From Arion vulgaris (taxonomy: Eukaryota > Mollusca > Gastropoda > Stylommatophora > Arionidae): a DNA stretch of 64,000 bases. Position numbers and translations under genes: made by a program. Positions 1 to 10,945 of the stretch are shown in pieces. The DNA is taken from positions 67,122,590 through 67,186,589 of the forward strand of contig CM036759.1 of assembly GCA_020796225.1 (NCBI GenBank). The letters run 5' to 3'. Position 1 is the stretch's first letter, and each line of letters opens with the position of its first letter. The notes beneath the pieces were generated by a model that made no database searches, was not told the origin of the DNA, and worked only from the letters and a program-made list of their open reading frames with translations.

Positions 1-2990
1 CAGTTGACTCATCATTGTCCGCCTGAGGGGACCCCCATGTACATTACAGAACAGTTGACCCTACTTGTCCGCCTGAAAACTCTCTTCATGAACATTACAG
101 AACAGTTGACTCATCATTGTCCCCTGAAAAACTCTCTTCATGTAAATTCAGAACAGTTGCCCCTCATTGTCCGCCTGAAAGACTCTTCATGAACATTCGA
201 ACAGTTGATCATCATTGTCCGCCTGAGAGACTCTCTTCTGTAACATTACAAAACAGTTGCCCTCATATTGTCCGCCTGAAAACTCTCTTCATTTTAACAT
301 TACAGAACAGTTGACCTCATCATTGTCCCTGAGGGGATTTCTTTTCTTTTAAAACAGAACAGTTAATTTCATCATTGTCGCCTGAAAGCCCTTTTTTCAT
401 TAACATTACAAACAGTTACCCCCCTAGCCCCTAGGCTCTCTTCAAACTTTAAAGAACAGTTGCCCTCATCAGTCCGCCTGAGGGGACCCCCTTCTGAACA
501 TTACAGAACAGGACCCATATTGTCCGCCTGAGTTTTCATGTAAAATTTTTAAGAACAGTTGACCTCATCATTGTCCGCCTGAGAGACTTCTTCATGTAAC
601 ATTACAGAACATTTGACCTCTCATTGTCCGCCTGAGAGCCTCTTCATGTAACATTAAAAACAGTTGACCCCATCATTGTCCGCCTGAGAGATCTTTCAGG
701 GGCATTACAGAACAGTTGACCTATCATTGTCCCCCTGAGAGGATTTTCATTTTAACATTACAGAACAGTTGCCCTCATCAGCCGCCTGAAGACTCTCATG
801 TAACTTTAAAGAACAGTTGCTACATTGTCCCCGGAGACTTTTCATGAAAATACAGAACAGTTGACTTATCATTGTCCCCTGAGACTTCTTCATGTAACAT
901 TAAAACAGTTGACTTCATCATTGTCCGCCTGAGGGGACTCTCTTCATGTAACATTACAGAACTTTGCCTCATCATTGTCCCCTAGGCTCTCTTCATGTAA
1001 CATTACAGAACAGTTGACTTCATCATTTCCGCCGAGAGACTCCTTCATGTAACATTACAAACAGTATTTCACATTGTCCGCCTGAGAGACTTTCATGTGT
1101 AACATTACAGAAAAAAACCCCTACATTGTCCGCTGAGGCTTTTTCATGTGTAAATTACAGAACAGTTGCCCCTATCATTTCCGCCTAGAGACCCTCTTCA
1201 TAAAAACTTTAAGAACAGTTGACCTATCATTGTCCCCCTGAGAGACTTTTTATTAAACATTACAGAACAGTTGCCCTCATATTGCCCGCCTGAGAGACTC
1301 TCTTCATTTTAACATTACAGAACATTGACCCATCATTGTCCGCCTGAAAACTTTTTCCATGTGACATTACAGAACAGTTGCCTCCTTGTCCCCTAGAGAC
1401 TCTCTTTCATGTGTAACATTACAGAACAGTTGCCCCATCATTGTCCCCCTGAAAACTCTCTTCATTTTAACATTACAGAACAGTTGACCATCATTGTCCG
1501 CCGAAAACTTCTTCATGAACATTACAGAACAGTTGACCTTATCATTGTCCGCCTGAGAGACTCTCTTCATGTAACATTACAGAACAGTTGACCTCATCTG
1601 TCCGCCTGAGAGGACTCCCCATTGTAAAACAGAACAGTTGACCTCATCATTGTCCGCCTGAGAGACTCCCCGTGTAACAAAAACAGTTGCCCTCATCATT
1701 GTCGCCTGAAAATTTTCATGTTAACATTACAGAACAGTTGACCTCATCTTGTCCGCCGGGAGACTCTTTTCATGTAACATTACGAACAGTTGACTTCCAT
1801 TGCCCCCTAGGGGACTCTCTTATTTTAAACATTACAGAACGGTTGACCTCATCATTGTCCGCCTGAGGATTTCGTAACATTACAGAACAGTTGCCCCATC
1901 ATTGTCCCCTGAAGACTCTCTTCATGAACATTCAGAACAGTTGCCCCCATCATTGTCCGCCTGAGGACTCTTTTCATGAAATTTACAGAACATTTGGGGA
2001 CTCATCATTGCCCGCCTGAAGGACTCTCTTCATTTTAACATTACAGAACATTGCCCTCATCATTGCCCGCCTGAAGACTTCTTCTTTTAACATTAAAAAC
2101 AGTTGACTTCATCATTGTCCGCCGAAAGATTTCTTCATGTAACATTACAGAAAAAGTTGACTCATCTTTCCCCGGAGAGACTCTCTTCATGTAAACTTTA
2201 AGAACAGTTGACTTATCATTTCCGCCTGGAGACTCTCTTCATGTAACATTACAAAAAGTTGCCCTCATTTGTCCGCATGAGAGACTTTTTCATGTGAACA
2301 TTACAGAACAGTTGACTTATTGCCCGCCTGAAACTCTTTTCAAACATTACAGAACAGTTGCCCTATATTGCCCGCTGAGAACTCCTTCATGTTCATTACA
2401 GAACAGTTGACTCTCATTGTCCGCCTGAGAGACTCTTTCATGTAACATTACAAACAGGCCCTTATCATTGCCCGCCTGAAAGACTCTCTTCATGAAACAT
2501 TCAGAACAGGACTCATCATTGTCCCTGAGAGACTTCTTCTTTTAACATTACAGAACAGTTGGCCTCTTTATTGTCCGCCTAAAGACTTTCAGTAAATTTA
2601 AAGAACAGTTATACATTGTCCGCCTGAAGACTCTCTTTATGTAACATTACAGAACAGTTGCCCTACATTTCCCAAAAGATTTCTCTTTGTGAACATTACA
2701 GAAAGTGCCCCACTTTGCCCGCCTGGGGGCTTTTCTTCATTTTAACATTACAGAACAGTTGCCCTCATCATTGTCCCCTAAAGGGGGACTTTTTATTGTA
2801 ATTTTAAAAAGGCCCTCTGTCCCTGAGATTTCTTTTATTTTACATTACAAACAGGACCCCACATTGCCCCTGAGAGATTTCAGGGTAACTTTAAAGAACA
2901 TTGACTCATATTGTCCGCCTGAGGGGACTTTTTCTTTTTAAAAACAGTTGCCCTCATCATTGTCCGCCGGGGAGACTTTCATGTACATAT
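1..2990. repeat. Degenerate ~55-bp satellite array
   Basis: About fifty copies of a unit near 55 bp, recognisable by the recurring blocks ACATTACAGAACAGTTG, CATTGTCCGCCTGA and GACTCTCTTCATG. Copies differ mainly by many short deletions and a few substitutions, unlike the near-identical copies in most other arrays of this window. No ORF of consequence runs through it. The array starts before the window. I recognise no parent element. The indel pattern could be age or poor consensus quality. Confidence 0.9.
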
Positions 2991-3129
2991 GCTTGCAGAA
3001 CAGTAGCCCCATCACAGACTGCTTAAAGTCCCCCTATCTAAGCCAGTTTCCTCCCCCTTTAGTCGTTTCAATGTTTCCATAAAGATGTTAAAGAGAATGG
3101 CTTTCGATAAAAATTGTTATACGAATTTT

Positions 3130-3312
3130 TGGTTCCCCCACCTCCCCCAGCTCGGGGTTCCCCCACTCCTGCCCACCCTGTGGGTTCCCCCACCCTGCCC
3201 AGCTGGGTGGTTCCCCACCCTGCCCAGCTCGGGGGTTCCCCACTCCTGCCCAGCTCGTGGTTCCCCACTCCTGCCCAGCTCGTGTGGTTCCCACTCCTGC
3301 CCAGCTCGCGTA
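3130..3312. repeat. GC-rich ~25-27-bp minisatellite
   Basis: Seven or so copies of a C-rich unit containing GGTTCCCC and TGCCCAGCTCG. Overlapping ORFs on both strands here (Pro-rich on one, Gly/Trp-rich on the other) follow from the repeat composition and have no family support. Confidence 0.85.
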
Positions 3313-3654
3313 TGGCTCCTCGAGTCTGCTTGTGTACAGCAGCGCCACCCCCGGGCAACGGCTTCGACTAGCTGGTGAAACTACGTAGAGCAAAATTCGA
3401 AGGAAGTCTCCTTTTTACAGTACACAAGGCAGAAAAGGCGGAAGATTGATAATATCAACAACGGCTTCGAAGGCGGGAGCTGGAACAGCCTGGTATCGGG
3501 CCCAGGGCACACCAGAGATCATCATGGTTAAGTGGCCAGAACCAATCAGAAAGCAGTGGCAAACTACTGATTGTATGCTGCCAAGAACTTGATGCAGAAC
3601 ATGAAATTAACTAAAACCCAAAGTCACATTTTAACTGAAATTAACTAAAACTCA
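3313..3654. other. Degenerate retroelement-like sequence
   Basis: No gene. Around 3525-3590 it carries AATCAGAAAGCAGTGGCAAA followed by CTACTGA, a module shared with the SINE-G copy at 9490-9745, so it is probably the remains of a SINE or a LINE 5' region. The rest is unassigned. Confidence 0.4.
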
Positions 3655-4015
3655 AATTAACTAAATGCTACAAAAAGATCCTACGAATACCATGGACAGA
3701 AAAAGAAAGAACACACATGTCTTGAAAGAACTAAATGTTAAAGAGAATTGGCTGATAAACAACATACTATACAGACAAATTACATACTTTGGTTACATCA
3801 AGCGTCACGATGGTCTGGAAAGAACAATACTAAAAGGGAAAGGATCCCAGGACGCAGAGGCAGACCAAGAAGAAGATGGCTACAAGATATTAAAGAAACC
3901 ATGAACATGACCATCGACGAAGTGGGTGAACTGGCAAGAGACAAAGTGAATTTCAGATGTGCCGCAAAGAGAGCAATGTCCTATAAAGGATACGCACCTT
4001 GATGATGATACGAAT
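3655..4015 (+). mobile_element. LINE-alpha 3' end (reverse transcriptase C-terminus)
   Basis: A conceptual translation across two frames reads RIPWTEKR, then ITYFGYIKRHDGLERTILKG, then [11 protein letters not shown] and a DI..TMNMTIDEVG tail. This is the typical C-terminal end of endonuclease/reverse-transcriptase LINE proteins. There is at least one frameshift near 3850, so it is dead and 5' truncated. Other copies of the same tail lie near 11.4, 21.4, 44.6-49.5 and 55.9 kb. It is the most complete unexpanded copy and a good reference for the satellites derived from this tail. Confidence 0.75.
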
Positions 4016-4079
4016 CTGGTCTTGTCCATGTCCATGTGTCCATGTCCACGTGTCCATGTCTACGTTGTCAGCTATCAAG

Positions 4080-4385
4080 TGAGTCTCTGTGCCTCAGATA
4101 TTATCTGCTTGCCTTTCGTTTCAAAGGTACACGGTTCACTCCTTCTTTGACCCATCTGGATATTGTCCCAGAGATCGTTGATCTCAGTGTAGGTGAGATC
4201 GAGTTACTAGTCCTATCGGAGAGGGACGATAAAACGTAAGACCCTTTTTCAAGTTGAACACGTAAGAGAACCATTAGCAGTTCAAAATCCAGGAGAGCAG
4301 ACTGGAAAGTCGCTGTCCAGTTAAATTGATTAGAAAAATAATTTAAAAAAATTAAATATTTTAAACATATTATAATTACCCCCAT
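4080..4385 (+). mobile_element. SINE-B fragment (tRNA-like head plus body)
   Basis: The head near 4085-4145 contains a degenerate A-box region and AAAGGTACACGGTTCACTCC, resembling a Pol III B box. The body follows with GATCTCAGTGTAGGTGAGAT, CGAGTTACTAGTCCTATCGG, GACGATAAAACGTA and GAGCAGACTGGAAAGTCGCT. The same order is found at 26.3, 34.2 (minus), 36.6, 59.2 (minus) and 61.2 kb. The TCAA-rich 3' tail is missing here because the LINE at 4385 begins. Confidence 0.7.
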
Positions 4386-7300
4386 GAGGCCATTACCTTG
4401 CAGTGGTGGTGGGGGAAGACCTACCTCAATGATCCAGAAAGCTATGCCGGCAGGAAAGTTCTGTTCCTGGAAGGGTTACCCATGCCGGACAGGTCCAAGG
4501 TGAGAGGTCAGACTAAATGTGGCCTCCTGGTCCTCCAGGTTGGGGTTGGGCGCAGTGCTAACAACTCTGCCCCATAAAAAAAAGAAAAATGTTACAGAAA
4601 CTTCGAAAGGAAAAAAATGTTCTTGATGTCCAGCGGTCTTGAGACAGAGTACCACTGTCAGCATGAACAGTATGGGTGAAAGCCGCAAGGAAGCCCACGC
4701 TGGGAATTCAAGTCTGCTGGATGTCAAAACTAAACTAAGAATAGGATTCTGGAACGTCAGAACAATGTTCGAGACCACAAAGACATCACAGGTGATAAAG
4801 AGATGCAACACTATAAATTACACTTTCTAGGGTCAGCGAAGTAGATGGACAGGCTTTGGACAGACGACAACTAGAACAGGGAAACCATCTTATACTCAGG
4901 AAGAGACGACTGGAATCATTCAGCAGGAGTTGCACTAATAATAAGGAAAGGATTGAATAAACATCTTTTAGAGTGGCACCCGATTAATGAAAGATTGTTG
5001 AAAGCCCGATTTAATGAGACAAGGAAAAGCTAACTATCATTCAATGCTATGCACCCACTAACGAAGCCGAAGAAGAGGACAAAACACATTTTATAGAAGG
5101 TTACAGGAAATAGTGGACAAGGTTCCAGCTCAGGACGTTTTGTGCATAATGGGAGACCTAAACGCAAAAGTTGGCAACAATAACAGACACAGAGAAGCAA
5201 TAATGGGGAAAGAGGGATGTGGCACTGCAAATGAAAACGGAGAAATGTTGAGCAATTTTTGTCTAGAAAACAGACTGATCATAGGAGGCACATTGTTTCC
5301 ACACGGGACCATCATGAGTACACATGGATATCCCCAAATGGAAGAGATGAAAACCAGATAGACCACTTTATGATCAACAGTAAATGGCGAAAGACATTAC
5401 TTGATGTAAAGGTGAAAAGAGGAGCTGACGTGGCAGCGCCCTACCCCTTGTCGTTGCCATGATCAGGCTCAAACTCAATAAAACATATATACAAGCCAAG
5501 ACAAGAACAGAATACTTTAATGTTAACTTATTAAAAGATAGAGAGATTGCTACAAAATATATAGTGGAACTAAAGAACAGATTTCAAATCCTGTCAGAGC
5601 AGTCAGACACAACACCAACTGAAAGTATCCAAGAAAATGGAATGCGATCAAAGGCACATATAAAATAGTTAGCGTAGTGTACTGGGAACCAGTAAAGGAC
5701 AACATAAAGAGTGGATAAGTGGCCAGACCTTAGAATACATCCAAAAGCGAAAGGAGAAAAAAATCTCATCAATAGCATTAGATCAGAACGTCAAAAGATA
5801 AGGCAAGAAAAGAATATACAGAACTAAACAAAATGGTAAAAGAAGTGCTAGAACAGACAAGAGAAAATTTATGGAAAGACAGCAGAAATAGCAGAAAAGG
5901 CTGCTAAAGTACATGATCTGCACACACTGTACAAGATTACCAAACAATTATGCGGAGGTAAACGACACAACCATAACATGCCAGTCAGAAACAGCCTGGA
6001 CAACTGTTGACAACAGAGCAGGAGCAGGATATGAGATGGACATCCCACTTTGAAGATGTGCTAAACAGACCTGATCCTGAACATCCACCGGATATTTCAC
6101 CGGCCGCACAGGATATTGATATCAACCTCAAATTGCCAGAAAAGCAAGAAATAGTAAAAGCTATTGGATTCCTGAGAAACAACAAAGCACCGGGAAATGA
6201 TGAAATGACAGCAGAGCTTTTCAAGATCGACCCCATCTTAGCTGCAAACATATTAGAGCCACTGTTTGCAGATATCTGGGAGAAAGAAGAATTGCTTAAG
6301 GATTGGACTAGGGGTACTGTAGTGAAAATCCCCAAGAAAGGAGATCTAACAGATTGCAATAACTGGAGAGGAATCATGTTGCTTTCAATCCCAGTAAGAT
6401 ATTCTGCAAAATTGTCATAATGCGAATACAAGAAGCAATAGATAAGTGTCTACGAATGGAGCAAGCAGGATTTAGGAAAGGAAGAGGAACAAATGAACAT
6501 ATATTTACCCTGCGTAACATTTTAGAACAATGTAGCGAGTGGCAAAGGACTATATACATCAACTTCATAGATTTTGAAAAGGCATTCGACAGCATCCACA
6601 GAGACAGCCTATGGAAGATACTAACAATACAGGCGTACCGCAGAAGCTTGTCAACATCATATCCCTCTTCTATAAAGATTTCTTCTGCAACCTAAAGAAT
6701 TCCAACAAAACATTTCCAGTAAAATCTGGTGTAAGACAGGGATGCAATGTCCTCTCTTTTGTTTAGTATTACAATTGACTGGGTGCTAAAAATGCCATAA
6801 AACAACAAGCACCAAGAGGAATAAGATGGACCCCTTTCGATATGCTTGAGGACCCTGGACTTTGCAGATGATATAGCCCCGGTGTCACACAAATATGAAC
6901 ATATACAAGAGAAAAGTACAATACTTTACAGCACGGCAAAGACAGTAGGCCTCAAAACAAACACAGGAAAAACAAAAATTATGACAAACAGTGAAATCCA
7001 ACAACCAGTAATGTTAGAAAATGAAACACTGGAAAGGGTTGAGCAGTTTACATATCTTGGTAGCGTACTGACACTAAATGGTGGCACAGAGGAAGATATA
7101 AAATCACGTCTAAGTAAGGCCAGAACCGCTTTTGCCAGAATGAAACCAGTAAGGAAGACCAAAATCTACAATAGGACCACAAAGCTTAAACTCTATAAAA
7201 GCATTGTTTTGCCAGTTTTGCTCGGAGATCGGAGTGTTGGAGGATGACCAAAGGAGATACTAGCAGGCTGTCAGTTTTCCACCACTCTTTGTCTTCGCAG

Positions 7301-7660
7301 AATCTTGGGAATCTTTTGGCCAGTAAAATATCCAATAACCAACTACTCCAAGATACAAGACAAGAGGCAATGAATGACATACTCAAAAAGAGAAGATTGA
7401 AATGGCTCGGACATGTTATGAGAATGAGACAAGAAATGCCTGCAAGGGAAGCCCTCACTTGGACACCAGAAGGAAAGAGAAAGAAAGGCAGACCACGGAC
7501 AACATAGAGCCGCATGATGGAAGAGGAACTGACACCGCATCTCTGACGTGGGGCTCTGCGCTGAAGGTTGCACGGACAGGAGAGCATGGAAAGTCCTTTC
7601 TGAAGCCCCATGTGTCACTAGGCATGACGGGATTAAGTAAGCAAGTAATAAATTACATCG
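4385..7660 (+). mobile_element. Degenerate APE-RT non-LTR retrotransposon (LINE-beta)
   Basis: Near full-length but broken LINE. The 5' part (4385-4640) has no ORF. The apurinic-type endonuclease domain starts near 4735 with LRIGFWNVRTM, then VLCIMGDLNAKVG (5140) and ISPNGRDENQIDHFMI (5330), which are family motifs of the endonuclease. The RT domain has NNKAPGNDEMTAELFK (6180), KKGDLTDCNNWRGI (6330), FIDFEKAFDSIHR (6560), the FADD catalytic box (LDFADDIAPVSH, 6858), and FTYLGSVLTLNGGTEEDI (7050). The end reads RRLKWLGHVMRM and GKRKKGRPRTT (7400-7500). Several frameshifts and stops divide it, so it cannot encode one protein. RTE-like architecture is my inference; the clade needs a tree. Confidence 0.85.
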
Positions 7661-7840
7661 GGTCCCCCTCACCGGTGCTACGGAGTTCGTGCACTGATGC
7701 TGAGATCTTCGTGTGTAAGAACTCGGAGCACACATGGTTACTCACCGAAGTGCAATGACGAATTGTCCGATCAATTATCAGTTGTAGGAAAACTATCATC
7801 ATGCACTCCGGACATGTCCATAAGTGAGATGGTTCAACCC
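7655..7840 (+). mobile_element. SINE-B 3' part
   Basis: Carries the SINE-B tail module: GGTGCTACGGAGTTCGTGCA, a GAGATCTTCGTGTGTAAG stretch, and ACATGGTTACTCACCGAAGT followed by GCAATGA. It abuts the LINE-beta 3' end and runs into the long TCAA-rich tract. Confidence 0.7.
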
Positions 7841-7844
7841 ACAA

Positions 7845-8665
7845 TAATCATCACCAATTCAATCAATCACATCCAATTCAATCCAATCAATTCAATCAAT
7901 CCACGCACCATCCACCAGCATCAATCACAGTCGCAATCAATCAATAGTCAACCAAAACATCAATCCAAAGCACAATCAATACAATCAAAGTCAATCTATT
8001 GAAAACCAAATTCAATCAAAATCAGTTAATCAATTCAATAACAGTAAACAATTCGACAGTCAATCCACAATCAGTCAATAATGATCCAATCAATCCAACA
8101 GTCCAATCCACCATCCATCAATCGGTTAACAATCATCATCCCCGCATCACACGTCATCGGCAATCAGTCAACGTATCAATCATCATCAATCAGTCATCAA
8201 TTCAATCCAACGGTCAACATTCAAATAGTTTAAGTTAATCAGTCAATCAATAACGCATATCTCAGTAAACTCAATCCCGAATTAATCCATCAGTTCAATC
8301 TCAACGTCAGTCAAAATCCCGTCAAATCACATCACCCGTTACATCATCAATCCGTCAATCAATCAATCAAGTTCAATCAATTTCAACAGCGTCACATCAG
8401 TCAAGTCAATCATCAATCAGTCAATCAATCCAAGTCAATTCAACAGTTCAATCAATCAATCAATCAAACAGGTTTAATCAATCAATCCAACAGTCAATCA
8501 ATCAATCAAATGATCAATCAATCAATCAATCCACCAGTTTTTAAACCAGATCAATCAATCAACACAGTCAATCATCAATCAATCAAACAGTTTTAAGTCA
8601 ATCAATCAAATCAAACAGTCAATCAATCAATCCAATCAATCCAAAATAAGTCACATCATATCAAT
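7845..8665. repeat. Degenerate TCAA tetranucleotide tract
   Basis: About 800 bp of (TCAA)n interrupted by C-, G- and T-containing variants. It follows a SINE-B 3' module directly, and SINE-B copies elsewhere end in short (TCAA)n, so this looks like a tail microsatellite that expanded and then decayed. The Asn/Ser/Gln/Ile-rich ORFs over it are artefacts. Confidence 0.8.
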
Positions 8666-9254
8666 TTAAGTTTTTTAAGTTCATCCACTCTCCTCCACAA
8701 CCCCTCACCAACCAAAAACCCAAACTGAAAAAAAAAAGGAAAAAAAGTTTAACGTACATCCAAATATTCACTTCTTATTATTTCATTATTCCTTCAATTT
8801 AATTAAATTTATTTCAACCTTTTATTTAACCCTATTGACAACAACACAAAATAAATACTTAATTGTTATGAAGTGTCAGGTACCTAGCCGTTTCCTCAAT
8901 TATGCAAACAGGAACAGATAAGATTCGTCTTGCAAAAAAAAACCCCCAACCCCACAGCAAACTTATTAGCTGAAGTACGGCAATATTCACAATTATAGTA
9001 TATATGTAGATGTATATGTAACTGGTCGTCCCACTTCAAGGGGATACTTGTACTAGGCTCACATGTTCTGTAACATATAATTGTTAGTGGCAGATACAAT
9101 GTAATATTGGTTATAACAATTATAAGCTGATGATAATAAAACGTCTACGGGTTATTACTCAATTCAAAATAGTCACAGACAAGCAGCTGTTGTGAAGAAG
9201 CATCGTTTATTTCCATTAGAAAACATCAATTTTGTGCTGGGGACACAAAGTGTT
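8666..9254. other. AT-rich sequence without recognised feature
   Basis: Contains homopolymer A runs and AT-rich stretches. I see no coding potential with family support, no TIR pair and no tRNA-like promoter. Confidence 0.5.
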
Positions 9255-9485
9255 AGTATACTAGTTTTAGTTTAGTAATAGTAGTTTAGTAGTTGCAGTA
9301 GTTTTAGTTTAGTAATAGTAGTTTAGTAGTTGTTGTAATTTTAGTTTAGTAATAGTAGTATAGTAGTTGTAGTTTAATAGTTGTAGTATAGTAGTTGTAG
9401 TAGCTGAAGTGTAGTAGTTGTAGTATAGAGTTGTAAATAGTAGTTGTAGTATAGTAGTTGTAATAGTTTAGTTTAGTAGTAGTGG
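9255..9485. repeat. TAGTAGTTGTAGTATAG-type microsatellite
   Basis: Imperfect repetition of TAGTAGTTGTAG and TAGTTTAGTAATAG words. It ends just before the tRNA-like head of the SINE-G copy. Confidence 0.8.
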
Positions 9486-9489
9486 TACT

Positions 9490-9745
9490 ACTGTGAGCAT
9501 CTGTAGCTAAGGAGTTTGGGGCTCAATCTCAACCCAAGGATACCTTGTTCAAACTCTGCGACGGTCAGTTTGGAAGCAAATTTATTACCGTGAAAGAACG
9601 GTAACAATATACCTCACTATTCAGAAAGCAATGGCAAACTACTGAACGTATAAGTGGTGCCTAGAAAATCGACGACTCATTTACTATGGTTGATGGCCAA
9701 GTCCTGTAAATGATATGCCACGATTTTCATTTTATGTTTTCTTGA
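9490..9745 (+). mobile_element. SINE-G (tRNA-like), plus strand
   Basis: The head contains ATCTGTAGCTAAGGAGTTTG (A-box-like) and CCTTGTTCAAACTCTGCG (B-box-like). The body has CAGAAAGCAATGGCAAACTA and CTAGAAAATCGACGACTC, then ATGGTTGATGGC. The inverted copy at 56889-57144 has the same order and a 9-bp target duplication, which supports the family call and its ends. Confidence 0.65.
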
Positions 9746-10190
9746 TTAAAGACCTACGGTCAAACGTCGATAGTATTTTTCATATTTAATCACTTATTCT
9801 TTTTTTGCTTATGTAATACTGTAATTTACCCTTTCCACGTCCTTATCAATCACCTGTTTACTCAGTATTATCGCAGCCTCCCAACGGTTTTCTCCAGATC
9901 TGATCGGATTTATTTTTCTTTTTCCGATCCAGAAGCAGTTGAGCTTTCAGCTCTTCGGCTCGGTGCCATGGACATCGCAACCCTTCCGTTCGGTGCCACT
10001 AACACATTAAATCTAGAGAATCTGTGGCCTTTCCGCCAGCTTGCGGAATTGAACCCGCACTCACAGAGGGCTTATCACCCGTCGTCCAACACGCTGCAAA
10101 CACGCTGGGGCAGACGGGTATCTGATCTGATCCAGCCTGACCACCTCAGATCTGTAGGTTTCCGCACATCTCCCCTCCTTATTCGACACA
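9746..10190. other. Unassigned repeat-like sequence upstream of the gene
   Basis: Includes GATCTGATCCAGCCTGACCA and other segments that weakly recall 49.8-49.95 kb, so it may belong to an unnamed dispersed repeat. I cannot identify a promoter for the downstream gene in it. The 107-codon ORF at 9968 has no recognisable family. Confidence 0.35.
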
Positions 10191-10595
10191 TCAACTCTGC
10201 CGGGGCCTCAAGCAAGGGAATTTGGAAAAGGGACAGTATCACTTCGACACATCAACTCTCGCCGGGGCCTCGCAAGGGAAGCAACAGTTGAAACAAGGGG
10301 GACCACTTCGACACATCAACCCCGCATGTGTGGTACCGGGGCCTGCAAGGGGAAACAAAGAACAGTACCACTTCGACCTACTGGGCATGTCGTAAGAGTC
10401 GACTGATGTAGGGGCCTAGGGAAGCTACCCTAGTAAATAAAAAGCGTCGCATAAATAAAACGTGATGGCCTACTTGTAGGTGCATAACTGGCACAACGTA
10501 CAATCGGTCTTAGACTCAGATCACATACAGATCACACAGAGTGGTTAACAAGTGGTCGATATGGAACGTTGGAAGAAGAAGAAGAAGAAGACACA
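10190..10595 (+). mobile_element. SINE-A with partly triplicated 5' end
   Basis: The 5' module CGACACATCAAC..GCCGGGGCCT..CAAGGG occurs three times (10190-10345). The SINE-A body follows once: GGCATGTCGTAAGAG, CTAGGGAAGCTACCCTAG (an inverted repeat), GTAAATAAAAAGC, GCATAACTGGCACAACGTAC, CACATACAGATCACACAGAG and GTGGTCGATATGGAACGTT, ending in (AAG)n at about 10573-10590. The body is common to at least six copies in the window. The element ends about 50 bp upstream of exon 1. Confidence 0.75.
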
Positions 10596-10658
10596 TAGAC
10601 TCACTCAATATTCTCATTTTGAAAATTATTTTTGTTGACAGAAACAAGTTAAAGAATC

Positions 10659-10945
10659 ATGTCGTCAAACAGCAGTCTTCATCTCGGCTCTGAAAATGAT
10701 ATGTTCTTCTCTTCATCAAAGAGAGGAATTGGAAAAATACGTCTGTTTATATTTCTATTGATAGCTATCGTCATTGGTTTCATTGTTGGCATTCTGGTTG
10801 GAAAGTTTGCTATCAATGATGAGCAGCAGAACAACGAAGTTGTCGTTTCAGAAGAGTTTCAGCATATTCTCAGTGATGCTGATCCAAGCATTTCTCAACA
10901 AATTATTGATGCCATAGATCCTGCAAGGATAGAAGCTAACTTGAG
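10659..10945 (+). CDS. Exon 1: N-terminus and membrane anchor
   Basis: Starts at ATG 10659 and ends at a GT donor (TTGAG|gtattt), leaving two bases (AG). It encodes a Ser-rich cytosolic N-terminus with basic residues (SKRGIGKIR) and a hydrophobic helix, about residues 28-48 ([20 protein letters not shown]), as expected for a type II protein. The luminal part ends with ARIEANLR. A polypyrimidine/AG acceptor-like site at 10631-10641 suggests that a non-coding 5' exon lies upstream. Only the position and topology, not residue identity, support homology in this exon. The phase joins exactly to exon 2. Confidence 0.8.

Noticed and set aside
3068..3393. Pro/Trp-rich overlapping ORFs
   Set aside because: Created by the GC-rich 25-27-bp minisatellite; four frames open together.
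9968..10291. 107-codon ORF upstream of the gene as a separate small gene
   Set aside because: Runs into the repeated SINE-A 5' module; no homology and no splice or initiation support.
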